DNA of 64,000 nt from Actinokineospora fastidiosa (lineage in GTDB: Bacteria; Actinomycetota; Actinomycetes; Mycobacteriales; Pseudonocardiaceae): the NCBI RefSeq assembly GCF_014648415.1, contig NZ_BMRB01000002.1, forward strand, positions 331,260 through 395,259. The letters are read 5' to 3'. Position 1 is the first letter of the stretch, and every line of letters begins with the position of its first letter. Below the pieces are notes generated by a model. It did not search any database and was not told where the DNA came from. It worked only from the letters and a program-made list of their open reading frames with translations. Both the position numbers and the translations under genes were made by a program. Shown here one piece after another: positions 1 to 8,096 of the stretch.

Positions 1-2225
1 TCGCCGCGGGCGCTGTGCCAGGCGGCCTCGGCCCGGTCGAGGCGGGCGGTGACGCCGAGCCCGTGCGGTTTGTCCACCAGCGCCGCCCTGGTCTGGTCGA
101 GCAGCGCGCGGGCGGCGTCGAGCTCGCCCGTGGCCACGAGCGCGGCCGCCAGGTCGCCGTGCCAGCGCAGGTTCGAGGGGTCGGCGATGGACCGCGGGCC
201 CTCCAGTTCGGGGATGCGGCGCAGGACGTCGACGGCGCCCGCCGGGTCGCCCGCGCGCAGGTGCGCCTGACCGAGCGCGTACAGGTGCCTGCGCAGGAAC
301 ACGTTGTCCTGCTCCTGCTCGGACGCGGCCACGCCGCGCTCGGCGTACTCGCGGGCCCGGGCGATGCTGCCGCCCGCCAGTTCGGCCAGCGCGCAGGCGT
401 ACCACCCCGGACCGGGGCTCAGCCGGGCCGATCCCCCGACCCGCGCGGCGCGAGCGGCGTAGTCGAGCGCGTCGGCGCAGCGGCCCATCACCACCGTCAC
501 CTCGACCAGCGCGCGCAGCACGCTCACGTGCTCCTCCGCCGTGCCGCGCTCGACCACCGCGAGCAGGGCGAGCAGTTCGGCGTGCGCGTCGGCGGTGCGG
601 TCGTCGAGCAGGGCGAAGCGGGCGTGCACGAACCGCGGTGACAGGTGCGCGCTGCCGTCGAGGTGCGCCGGGGGCAGCGCGAACGCGGCGGCCAGCGGCT
701 CATTGTGGTCGGCGCGGCCCATCAGCCGGTACATCAGGGCGATGACGGCGTGGCCCAGCGCGGCGGTGGCCCAGTCGCCGGTGGCGGTGGCGTGGGCGAC
801 CGCCTGCTCCGCCTCGGCGACGGCGCTCGCCGGGTGCGCCGTGATCACCGCGGACCACGCCCGCCACAGGTGCAGGACGGCCAGCGCGGCTGGATCGGAC
901 CCGGCGTCGACGGCCGCGGCGGCGAACACCTCGGGGATGTCGCCGACCCGCTGGCCCTCCAGGTGCGCCAGCGCCATGCGCACCCGCACCCGGTCCAGCG
1001 GCAGCGAGTCCGCCGACAGCACGGCGTCCACGGCGCGTCGGGTGAGCTCCTCCAGCCCCGCGCCCGCCCCGGCCTGCGCCGCCGCCACCAGCCACCGCTG
1101 TCGCGTGGCGGCCTGGTCGACGGGGGTGCGGTCGGCGGCGAGCATGAACAGCTCGGCGGCCAGGTCCCGGGCGCCCCGGCGCAGCGCGCCGTCGGCAGCG
1201 GTGACCAGGGTGCGCGCCACCCGCGCGTCGGGCCGGTCGGAGGCCAGCGCCAGGTGCCGCTCGCGCTGGTCGGGGAAGACCACCGCGTCGGCGAGCACGC
1301 GGTGCGCCCGCGCCCTGTCCTCGGCAGTGGCGAGATCGGCGACGACCGTCGCGGCGCCGGGCGGGGTGAAGCGGATCGTGTCGGCGTCGAGGAAGACGAG
1401 CCCGGCGGCCACCGCCTCGGCCAGCTCCTGCCGCGCGTCGGCCCGCCCGGCCCGCAGGAGCAGGCGCGTGGTCGGCGCGCTGGCCAGCGCGCACAGGAGC
1501 AGCGTCTTCCTAGCCTGCGGCGACAGCATGGCCAGCCCGGCCCGCACGCGCGCGGCCCCGGCCGACGGCGGGGCGACGGCCTGTCCCTCCGCGGCCAGGG
1601 CGAGTGCCAACGCCGGGTTGCCCGCGGCGTCGGCGTGCAGCGCCTGCGCCTCGCGCGCGGACAGGCCGTATTCGGCGACGAGTTCGGCGATGTCGCCTGC
1701 CTGCAACGGCGGCACGGCCACGCGCAGCACGGGCCGCGGCACCAGCAGCCCGACCTGCGCTGGCTCGTCCCGACCTGCCACCACCACGGCGAGCGTCGCC
1801 CCGAACACCCGCACCGCGTGCGCGTGGACCTCGGCGGACACCGCGTCGATCCACTGCACGTCGTCGAGCACCACCAGCGGCTCCATCGCGACCAGCACCG
1901 CCCGCCACGCCGCCCGCAACGCCACCGGGTCCCCCGCCCGCTTGAGGACCGTCTCCCGCTGCGCGTCCGGCAGCCCCTCCACCACGTCGTCGGGAACGGC
2001 GGCCAGCAGATCGGCGAGCACCCCGCCGTCGACCCACCGATCGGCCTCCGCCCCGGCCGCCCGCACCACCGGCCCGGGATACGCGGCGGCCACCACGTCG
2101 AGCACTGTGGACTTCCCGATCCCCCCGGGCCCGGTCAGCACCACACCCCCGCCGTCGGCGAGGTGCGCGCCGACGGCAGCCACCAGGTCCGCCCGCCCGA
2201 CAACCGCCCGCCCCGCCGCCCTCAC
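1..2225 (-). CDS. Large ATPase regulator (LAL/LuxR-like), truncated by the window edge
   Basis: The gene runs off the left edge, so 741 N-terminal residues are visible and the C-terminus is missing. The reading frame was found by translating the minus strand from the GTG at 2225, which has a GGGGCGAG sequence just upstream. Residues 32-40 read GPGGIGKST (Walker A), and near residue 118 there is VVLDDVQW (Walker B followed by W), the pattern of STAND/AAA signalling ATPases such as the MalT/LAL family. The rest is alanine-rich helical sequence resembling TPR-like repeats. LAL proteins end in a LuxR helix-turn-helix, which would lie outside the window, so DNA binding is inferred. Overlapping long open frames on both strands here are arginine- or alanine-rich shadows. 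Confidence 0.75.
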   Translation of the reverse strand, partial: MRAAGRAVVGRADLVAAVGAHLADGGGVVLTGPGGIGKSTVLDVVAAAYPGPVVRAAGAEADRWVDGGVLADLLAAVPDDVVEGLPDAQRETVLKRAGDPVALRAAWRAVLVAMEPLVVLDDVQWIDAVSAEVHAHAVRVFGATLAVVVAGRDEPAQVGLLVPRPVLRVAVPPLQAGDIAELVAEYGLSAREAQALHADAAGNPALALALAAEGQAVAPPSAGAARVRAGLAMLSPQARKTLLLCALASAPTTRLLLRAGRADARQELAEAVAAGLVFLDADTIRFTPPGAATVVADLATAEDRARAHRVLADAVVFPDQRERHLALASDRPDARVARTLVTAADGALRRGARDLAAELFMLAADRTPVDQAATRQRWLVAAAQAGAGAGLEELTRRAVDAVLSADSLPLDRVRVRMALAHLEGQRVGDIPEVFAAAAVDAGSDPAALAVLHLWRAWSAVITAHPASAVAEAEQAVAHATATGDWATAALGHAVIALMYRLMGRADHNEPLAAAFALPPAHLDGSAHLSPRFVHARFALLDDRTADAHAELLALLAVVERGTAEEHVSVLRALVEVTVVMGRCADALDYAARAARVGGSARLSPGPGWYACALAELAGGSIARAREYAERGVAASEQEQDNVFLRRHLYALGQAHLRAGDPAGAVDVLRRIPELEGPRSIADPSNLRWHGDLAAALVATGELDAARALLDQTRAALVDKPHGLGVTARLDRAEAAWHSARG

Positions 2226-2428
2226 CTCGCCCCGCGCAGGTCCACACCGGACCAGCCACCCTACCCACGCCCGGATGCCCAGCCAACCCTGCTGTCAGGG
2301 CATAGGGGCTCTCCCGGCTGGTTGTCCGCACCGCGCGGCGGCCAAGCGCACTCGACGCCTGGGCGGTCCATCTGTTTCCGAACCGGGGTAGTCCGGGTAC
2401 CCGGGCACCAGCGGACAGGAGGTCCCGG

Positions 2429-2818
2429 ATGACAACCAAGGCAGTCGCGCTGGCCGTGCTCGGAGCAGGCGGAGTGGTCCTCTTCGTGATCGGGTTGACG
2501 ACCGGGGCGAACGGGCTGGTGGGGCTGGGTGTCGCGGTCATGCTGGCCGTCCTGGTCATCGCCAGCTTCACCGTGCGCCGCAGTGGTGCGCAGGATGGCC
2601 CGGCCGAGCAGGACGTGGCCTCCGACGACGCGGTGGCGGGCAGCAGGGCGACCGGGGGCGCCGACGGCCCCGGCACCGGTGACCGCGGGAGCACCACCGG
2701 CGCGGGCCCCAGCGACACCTTCGTCGGCCGGGTGGCGGGCGACCCGGAGAGCGCGGCGGGCCAGTCCGGCGCCGAGGCCAGAGCCGAGGACCGCCGCCGC
2801 GGCGGCACGGGCTCCTGA
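2429..2818 (+). CDS. Small membrane protein, unknown function
   Basis: A 129-residue protein starting at ATG 2429 with an AGGAGG ribosome binding site about 10 bases upstream. The first 50 residues form two hydrophobic helices (roughly residues 6-24 and 28-46) separated by a short Thr-Gly-Ala-Asn turn. The rest is a polar tail rich in Gly, Asp and Ser that is probably disordered and cytoplasmic. No catalytic motif is visible. It is divergent from the large ATPase gene, with about 200 bases between the two starts. I do not recognise a named family. Confidence 0.7.
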   Translation: MTTKAVALAVLGAGGVVLFVIGLTTGANGLVGLGVAVMLAVLVIASFTVRRSGAQDGPAEQDVASDDAVAGSRATGGADGPGTGDRGSTTGAGPSDTFVGRVAGDPESAAGQSGAEARAEDRRRGGTGS

Positions 2819-2830
2819 CCTGCCCCCTGA

Positions 2831-3315
2831 GGCACGGCAACGGACCCGCGGCGGCACAGGCCCCTTGAACCGCCAGCCTGCGGCACGGCAACGGACCTGC
2901 CTGCTGATCCTCTCCCTCCTGCTGATCCTCTCCCTGCGGCAAGGCAACGGACCCGCCTGCGGCACTGCACCGGATCCGCCGCTTGCGGCGCGGCGACCGG
3001 GCGAACGGGCCGAGCCCGGGCGCTTCTCCCGGCTCACGTCTTTCCGCCGCAGCCCCCGGGCTCGTGCCGCAGCCCCCGGGCTCGTGCCGCAGCCCCCGGG
3101 CTCGTTCCGCCACGGCCAAGTCGGAGTCCGTCCCGCCGAGCAGCCTCGGCGGCACGTTCCCGCCGTGGCAGCCTCGGCGAGTTCGGTTCCGCCGTGGCGG
3201 CCTCGGCGGGCTCGTTCCGCCGTGGCAGCCTCGGCGAGCTCGTTTCGCTGTAGCGGCTCGGCGGGCTCGTTTCCGCCGTGGCGGGCTCGGCGGGCTCGTT
3301 CCGCCGCGCGCGCCT
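2831..3315. repeat. Patchwork of short GC-rich direct repeats
   Basis: The roughly 500-base gap between two genes is filled with short repeats. GGCACGGCAACGGACC occurs at 2831 and 2882, with a one-base variant at 2938. An 18-bp unit beginning CTGCTGATCC occurs in tandem at 2901-2918 and 2919-2936. A 20-bp unit containing GCAGCCCCCGGGCTCGT is repeated three times in tandem at about 3047-3106. A degenerate unit of about 25-28 bp (GTTCCGCCGTGGCAGCCTCG and variants) is repeated five or six times from about 3150 to 3315. Open frames across it are low-complexity and lack ribosome binding sites, so I see no gene here. Confidence 0.8.
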
Positions 3316-3325
3316 CCGGCGGGGG

Positions 3326-3556
3326 CTACCGGCCGAGTCGCTGGGCCAGCAGTTGCTTGCCCTGCTCGCCGCCCTTGCGGCTCTCGCCCTGCGCGCGGCG
3401 GAAGAAGTCGGCGAGTTCGCTGTCGCCTGCACGCTCGGCGTCGGCGATGTAGGTCTCCAGGCGCAGCGCGTTGCTCAGGCACGCCTCGACGAACCAGATG
3501 AGGTTGTAGTCCTTGTCCGGGGTGCCGGTCACCTGACCGGTCTCACTGCTGGACAC
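3326..3556 (-). CDS. Small conserved protein of 76 residues
   Basis: Starts at GTG 3556 behind a GGGAGGA ribosome binding site. A longer frame extends upstream but only as histidine/glutamine-rich sequence antisense to the next gene, so the short start is chosen. The core, with motifs DKDYNLIWF, ACLSNALRLETY and ELADFFRRAQ, is a well-formed amphipathic helical sequence ending in a basic Lys/Gln/Arg tail. It looks like a small soluble two-helix protein of the kind often seen in actinobacteria, but I cannot name a function. It is divergent from the YetF-like gene and faces the repeat patch. Confidence 0.7.
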   Translation of the reverse strand: MSSSETGQVTGTPDKDYNLIWFVEACLSNALRLETYIADAERAGDSELADFFRRAQGESRKGGEQGKQLLAQRLGR

Positions 3557-3661
3557 GGTTCCTCCCGTCGTTGATCGGTTTCGTCCCTCGGCTACCCGCT
3601 CGCCTCGGAACGACACCTCGATCGCGGGTGTCCGCCTGGTCGCGCGCGGGTAGGCGGGGGC

Positions 3662-4174
3662 ATGTTCTTCGACTCCTGGACCGGGCTCGGCCGCGTGGTC
3701 GTGGTCGGCGTCCCGGCCTACGTCCTGCTCATCGTGGTGCTGCGGCTGTCGGGCAAGCGGACCCTGGCCAAGATGAACGCCTTCGACCTCGTCGTCACCG
3801 TGGCGCTCGGCTCCACCCTGTCCACCATCCTGCTGACCACCGACGTCGCGCTGGCCGAAGGTGTCCTGGCGCTGGCCCTGCTCATCGCCGCCCAGTTCGT
3901 CGTCGCCTGGACAGCGGTGCGCTACCGGCCGTTCCGGCGGGCCGTGCGGTCGCGCCCCACCCTCTTGGTCCGGCAAGGCCGACTGCGCGAGCAGGCGATG
4001 CGCGAGCAGCGCGTCACGCGATCGGAGGTCCTGCAGGCGGTCCGCACCCAGGGCCTCGGCGGGCTCGACCAGGTGGCGGCCGTGGTCCTGGAGACCGACG
4101 GCTCACTCAGCGTCATCCCGACCGACAAGACCGGCGATCACAGCGCCCTCGCCGACGTGCCGAAGGGCGACTGA
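3662..4174 (+). CDS. YetF/DUF421 family membrane protein
   Basis: A 170-residue protein with about three N-terminal membrane helices (residues about 10-26, 38-56 and 60-80), including LRLSGKRTLAKMNAFDLVVT, the hallmark stretch of the DUF421/YetF family. A cytoplasmic domain follows, with motifs LLVRQGRL, AVRTQGLGGLDQVAAVVLE and DGSLSVIP, also typical of the family. YetF proteins are widespread in bacteria and some affect spore or envelope properties, but the molecular role is not established. The length is normal for the shorter actinobacterial members. It converges on the MerR gene 34 bases downstream. Confidence 0.88.
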   Translation: MFFDSWTGLGRVVVVGVPAYVLLIVVLRLSGKRTLAKMNAFDLVVTVALGSTLSTILLTTDVALAEGVLALALLIAAQFVVAWTAVRYRPFRRAVRSRPTLLVRQGRLREQAMREQRVTRSEVLQAVRTQGLGGLDQVAAVVLETDGSLSVIPTDKTGDHSALADVPKGD

Positions 4175-4208
4175 CCCGCCGCTGCGCGCACCCCCTCCTG
4201 GCGTCCGG

Positions 4209-4994
4209 TCATTGGTGTGGGATGGGTACGCCCGCGGCGCGCAGTCTGGCTTCGACCAGCGCGTTCAGCCGCGCCCAGGTTCGCTGGTGTTCGCGGTGGT
4301 GGTTGATCAGCCCGTACCGACTCGCGTCATCGGATCGCGGCTCGTAGCCGCTCGGTAGCGCCAGCAGGTCGTGGTCGGCCAGCAGCTTGTCGGCGAGCGC
4401 GGTGGCCAGTTCGTCGACCCGGGGGTCGTCCGGGTCCCAGGTCTGCGCGTCCCAGGCGCGTTGGGTCAGCTGGACGAACTCAGGGTCGTCGAGCCGGTGT
4501 TCGAGGTGAGTCAGGAAGATGGCGAACAGCTCCGGCGCCAGAGCCTTGGCCAGCACCAGGGCTTCCCGTTGGCCTGCCACGTAGTCCGGGTCGAGGTCGA
4601 GTTCGGTGAGCCGGTCGAGGAGGGCGAGGGCGCGGTCGGGCAGCAGGAGCCGGTCGGCGTCGGCGAGCTGCCGCAGGGTGTCGCGGCGGGCGATCAGGTC
4701 GTCGATCCGCTCGGTGAGGCGTCGTTCCACGTCGACGAGTGCGGTGGCGAACTGCTCCGCGTCGGCGTCGAGCAGCGGCCCGACATCAGCCAGCGGAACC
4801 CCGGCGGCGGCCAGGGTGCGGACCTGGACCAGCCGCAGCAGGTCGGCCGAGGTGTACCGGCGGTAGCCGGAGCTGTCGCGTCGCGGTTCGTCGAGCAGCC
4901 CGTGCTGGTGGTAGTGCCGCACGGTCTTCACCGTGACGCCTGCGAACGCCGCCGCCTGCCCGATCGTGACGCCGCCGGTCGTCGTGGGTGCCAT
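4209..4994 (-). CDS. MerR family transcriptional regulator
   Basis: A 261-residue regulator. Residues 9-75 form the winged helix-turn-helix of the MerR family: TIGQAAAFAGVTVKTVRHYH, then GYRRYTSADLLRLVQVRTLA. A helical coiled segment (about 80-125) and a C-terminal ligand-domain-like helical region follow, as in TipA-L or MerR regulators of multidrug response. No metal-binding cysteines are visible, so an organic ligand is more likely than a metal. Its own promoter region carries TGACC-N9-GGTCA, the same element found upstream of the neighbouring serine hydrolase, which suggests autoregulation and control of that gene. Confidence 0.9.
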   Translation of the reverse strand: MAPTTTGGVTIGQAAAFAGVTVKTVRHYHQHGLLDEPRRDSSGYRRYTSADLLRLVQVRTLAAAGVPLADVGPLLDADAEQFATALVDVERRLTERIDDLIARRDTLRQLADADRLLLPDRALALLDRLTELDLDPDYVAGQREALVLAKALAPELFAIFLTHLEHRLDDPEFVQLTQRAWDAQTWDPDDPRVDELATALADKLLADHDLLALPSGYEPRSDDASRYGLINHHREHQRTWARLNALVEARLRAAGVPIPHQ

Positions 4995-5011
4995 GCGCCG
5001 AGTGTGCGGCC

Positions 5012-5031
5012 TGACCCGAGGTCAAGGTCAA
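5012..5031 (-). promoter_or_regulatory. Candidate MerR operator/promoter of the MerR gene
   Basis: The inverted repeat TGACC-N9-GGTCA spans 5012-5030. Read on the minus strand it contains TTGACC (5031-5026) as a -35 hexamer. After 19 bases comes CACACT (5006-5001), placed so that transcription would start near the ATG at 4994. A 19-bp spacer is characteristic of MerR-activated promoters. That a promoter lies here is an inference from these spacings. Confidence 0.5.
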
Positions 5032-5066
5032 GCCGCACCGCCTCGTCGCTTTGACGCTGGGGCTCG

Positions 5067-6272
5067 TCAGCCGCAGAACACCTCCGTGAGGAGGCCGTCC
5101 AACGCCTTCGGGTAATCCTCCACCAGATCGACCTCGGCATTCCCGCCGGTTATCGACGCCGTCAGCGTCTTACCGCCGTCGGGGGTGCTGTATACCAGCG
5201 CCCCGTAGCCGACGGTGCTGCCGTTGTGGAAGAAGAGGGTGCCTGCGCAGTCGGGGCCCGCGTCCTGCACGCGCAACCCCAGGCCGAAGCCGCTCTTCGG
5301 GTGCGGCGTGCGCATCTCGGCCAGCAGCGGGGCGGGCAGCAGCCTGCCGCCCAGCAGCGCGGAGAAGAACGTGTGGAGGTCCTGGGTGGTCGAGATCATG
5401 TCGCCTGCGCCGAACAGCAGGGAGGGATTCCGGCGGGTGACGTCGACCGTCTTCGGATGGCCTGCGTCCTGGTAGTGGTAGTAGCCGTGGGCGTGCGGTC
5501 CGGGAAGCCCCGACCAGGCGCCCGGCACCACGGTGTCGCGCAACCCGAGTGGGCGCAGGACTCGGCGCCGCACTTCCTCGGCGTAGGAGTGGCCGGTGAC
5601 CTGCTCGATCAGCAGTGCGGCGAGCGTGTAGTTGGTGTTGGAGTAGTTCCAGTCCGTCCCCGGGGCGAACAGCGGTCCCTGGGACAGCGCGAACCGCACC
5701 AACTCCTCCGGCCGGTAGGTGCGGAACCGGTTGTCCACCCACTCCCGGCCTGTCGAGGGAAGGCCGGGCATGGCCTTCCCGTCGTAGTAGTCGCCGGTGT
5801 GGTTGAAGATCCCGCTGGTGTGCTGCAACAGCATCCGAACCGTGATCCGCGGGTCCAGACCGAACCGCGGCAGGTGGTCGGCCACGGGGTCATCCAGGTC
5901 TAGCCTGCCCTCGGCCACCAGGTGCAGGACCACGGTCGCGACGAAGGTCTTGGTGTTGCTGCCGACCCGGAACCGCCCGTCCGTCGGCGGCGGCGCGCTC
6001 GCGCCCAGCTTGCGCACCCCGGCGCTGCCCACCCACTCCCCCCGTTCATCGTGCACGCGCACCTGCATCCCGGCGAAGCCGATGTCGACGAACTCCCGCA
6101 TGGCGTCCCGCAACTCCGGACGATCCTGCCCGGCCTCCACCACGGCCGTGCCACCCGCAGCGGCCATCCCGGCCACCAGCGTGACCGCCAGCGCCGCGAT
6201 CCCCACCCGCCGGAAGGTCCGCGACCTGCGCGCTCTCTGCTGAATCCCCTGGGTCGGTCTGTTCTCCGTCAT
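5067..6272 (-). CDS. Secreted serine hydrolase (class C beta-lactamase / D-Ala-D-Ala carboxypeptidase family)
   Basis: A 401-residue protein with an N-terminal signal (basic stretch, then a hydrophobic helix at about residues 23-45) and a beta-lactamase-fold hydrolase domain. The three catalytic motifs are visible: SNTK (SxxK, near residue 105), YSN (YxN, near 208) and HNG (near 349, the equivalent of KTG/HTG). HNG rather than KTG points to the DD-peptidase R61/esterase side of the family. The likely role is cleavage of peptidoglycan peptides or an ester/amide outside the membrane. The start is ATG 6272, with TGACC-N9-GGTCA just upstream. Resistance to beta-lactams cannot be inferred from sequence alone. 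Confidence 0.9.
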   Translation of the reverse strand: MTENRPTQGIQQRARRSRTFRRVGIAALAVTLVAGMAAAGGTAVVEAGQDRPELRDAMREFVDIGFAGMQVRVHDERGEWVGSAGVRKLGASAPPPTDGRFRVGSNTKTFVATVVLHLVAEGRLDLDDPVADHLPRFGLDPRITVRMLLQHTSGIFNHTGDYYDGKAMPGLPSTGREWVDNRFRTYRPEELVRFALSQGPLFAPGTDWNYSNTNYTLAALLIEQVTGHSYAEEVRRRVLRPLGLRDTVVPGAWSGLPGPHAHGYYHYQDAGHPKTVDVTRRNPSLLFGAGDMISTTQDLHTFFSALLGGRLLPAPLLAEMRTPHPKSGFGLGLRVQDAGPDCAGTLFFHNGSTVGYGALVYSTPDGGKTLTASITGGNAEVDLVEDYPKALDGLLTEVFCG

Positions 6273-6289
6273 GCGGCCAGGCTCCAGGC

Positions 6290-6309
6290 TGACCTTGGGG
6301 CGGGGTCAA
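6290..6309 (-). promoter_or_regulatory. Candidate MerR operator upstream of the serine hydrolase
   Basis: TGACC-N9-GGTCA (6290-6308) ends about 18 bases upstream of the ATG at 6272. Arms and spacer length match the element in the MerR promoter at 5012-5030. On the minus strand it supplies a TTGACC -35 hexamer. No strong -10 box is visible. Confidence 0.45.
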
Positions 6310-6323
6310 CTCAGTCCGGGCTG

Positions 6324-6554
6324 CTACTGGTATCGGAGGATGAGGCGGATCAGCTCGTAACTGCTGCCTCGGTTCGCGGTGCCGGGGTTGGCGGTGACGG
6401 TGACCGTGTCGTTCGCGGTGTCGAGGGTGGCGGGGATGGTGGTGATCCGGGCGGCCTCGTTCGGGGTGTCGGGGTCGGGCATCCACATGACTTTGAGCTC
6501 GACGGGCTCTTTCCGACCGGACTGGCTGGTTTGACGACGGTGCGGAGGTGTCGC
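6324..6554 (-). pseudogene. Remnant of a coding sequence without a start
   Basis: The 6273-6721 gap contains no intact gene. On the minus strand a frame from 6554 to the stop at 6324 reads as normal protein, with PVELKVMWMPDPDTPNEAAR and ending SSYELIRLILRYQ. It is closed upstream by an in-frame TGA at 6555-6557 and has no convincing start; the first ATG, at 6488, leaves only 54 residues. A second protein-like stretch in another frame lies at about 6590-6700, with MVPVQCIGHPGGKLRKPSLL. This looks like the decayed end of one or two genes next to the biosynthetic cluster. I do not recognise the family. Confidence 0.4.
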
Positions 6555-6721
6555 TCAAGCGGGCTGGGGTTGGTGCGCGTCAAGCTGCGTGACGATCGCG
6601 CCTGGTGCCGGTTAGAGGTGGAAACGGCCCCACAGCGCGGTCGTCGAGGAGGGAGGGTTTTCGGAGCTTGCCGCCCGGATGGCCGATGCACTGCACCGGG
6701 ACCATCGGTTCGTCGGCGGCG

Positions 6722-8086
6722 TCAGTGATCGTGGAGACAGGCGGGCTGGGGTGGGTTGCCGTCTGTCGGGTGTACCTGCTCGGACGGGGCCGGGACGAGG
6801 AAGCGGGCGACGCTGTCCAGCTTGGCGCAGGTTTCGGCGAACTCGCGGTCCGGTGTGGACTGGGCGACGATGCCCGCGCCCGCACGGAGCCAGGTGCGGC
6901 CGTGGTGGCGGTGGATCGATCGGAGCACCAGTGCCGCGTCGAGTTCGCCGGAGGCGTCCACCGTCATGACCGCGCCCGCGTACAGGCCGCGGGGCTCGGG
7001 TTCGTGGCGGCGGATCGCGGCGTAGGCGGCTTCCTTCGGGACTCCGGAGGCGGTGACGGCGGGGAAGACCGCGGCGAAGGCGTCCCAGGCGTCGCGGCCG
7101 GGGGCGAGGAGGCCGCCGACGTGGGAGGCGAGGTGCTGGACGGTGCCGCGCCCCTTCACCGTCATCAGGTCCCGCACGTGCACTGACCTGGGCGCGCAGA
7201 CCGCCAGCAGCTCGTCGTGGCAGAGCTTGACGGAGATGGCGTGCTCGTGGATCTCCTTGACGTCGGAGAGCAGTTCGGTCCGGTAGTGCTCGTTCAGGTT
7301 CTCGTCGCCGGTGAGCGGGCGGGTGCCCGCGAGCGGCTGGCTGACGACCTCGCCGTCCGCGGCCACGGACACGACGACCTCGGGGCTGAACCCGGCAGCC
7401 TCGACGCCGTCCATGCGCAGCAGGAAGGACCGTGCCGGGGTGTTGGCCCGGCGGCCCAGCGCGTAGGTGGCCGCGAGGTCGACGGCGCCCAGTTCGACGA
7501 CCCTCGACAGGATCGCCTTCTGCACCAGGTTGGCGCAGATGTCCCCGAGCACGTCCGCCACGGCGGCGCGATAACGGTGGCCGTCGACGGCGCGGACGTT
7601 GACCGGACGGGGGCACGGCACGGCGAGCGGGCGGGACGCGGCGACCACGTCGGCCAGGACGGCGACCTGGGTCGGGTCGACGGCCCTGATCCGCGCCCGG
7701 CCGTCCGCGACGCGGACCTCGCCGCGCGGCACCATCAGGTGCGCGAGGCGCTGGTCGCCGAGCCGGTCGCGGTCGCTGGCGTAGGCCAGCTCGAAGGCCG
7801 CCCACCCGTAGGCCCGCCACCCCGGCATCGGCAGGGTCGCCAGCAGCGCCCTGACCAGTTCCAGCGGCCTGCCGTTCCAGGGCAGCGCGGTGTCGCCGAG
7901 CCTGCCTCCGTCGCGGTCCACGGTCACCTCGGCCAGCACCCCGCCCGCGTAGGTGAACGCGCCGTCCTTCTCGTAGACGACGTAGTCGTCGTCCGGTCCC
8001 GCCTCGGCCAGGCGCACCACCACGTCGAGCGGGTCGGCGGTCACCGGGACGGTCGTCTCGTGGTAGCACGGGGACGTGGTGGTCAT
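6722..8086 (-). CDS. mbtI: Salicylate synthase (MbtI/Irp9/YbtS type)
   Basis: A 454-residue chorismate-utilising enzyme predicted to turn chorismate into isochorismate and then salicylate plus pyruvate, supplying the aryl cap of the product. Family features visible in the C-terminal two-thirds include PLAGTRPL, ELLSDVKEIHEHAISV, VKGRGTVQHLASHV and the chorismate-binding loop FPAVTASGVPKEAAYAAI. These match the salicylate synthase branch of the TrpE/MenF fold, and the length fits. It starts at ATG 8086 with GGGAAG upstream, 10 bases after the stop of the salicylate-AMP ligase gene, and is the last gene of the seven-gene operon. Confidence 0.93.
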   Translation of the reverse strand: MTTTSPCYHETTVPVTADPLDVVVRLAEAGPDDDYVVYEKDGAFTYAGGVLAEVTVDRDGGRLGDTALPWNGRPLELVRALLATLPMPGWRAYGWAAFELAYASDRDRLGDQRLAHLMVPRGEVRVADGRARIRAVDPTQVAVLADVVAASRPLAVPCPRPVNVRAVDGHRYRAAVADVLGDICANLVQKAILSRVVELGAVDLAATYALGRRANTPARSFLLRMDGVEAAGFSPEVVVSVAADGEVVSQPLAGTRPLTGDENLNEHYRTELLSDVKEIHEHAISVKLCHDELLAVCAPRSVHVRDLMTVKGRGTVQHLASHVGGLLAPGRDAWDAFAAVFPAVTASGVPKEAAYAAIRRHEPEPRGLYAGAVMTVDASGELDAALVLRSIHRHHGRTWLRAGAGIVAQSTPDREFAETCAKLDSVARFLVPAPSEQVHPTDGNPPQPACLHDH

Positions 8087-8096
8087 GCGCTTCCCT

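Noticed and set aside
1-2391. Plus-strand reading of the left edge as a 616-residue Ser/Arg-rich protein
   Set aside because: The minus strand gives a continuous protein with Walker A and B motifs; the plus-strand frame is compositionally aberrant.
2831-3315. Insertion sequence or integron
   Set aside because: No transposase or integrase frame and no terminal inverted repeats or target-site duplication could be seen.
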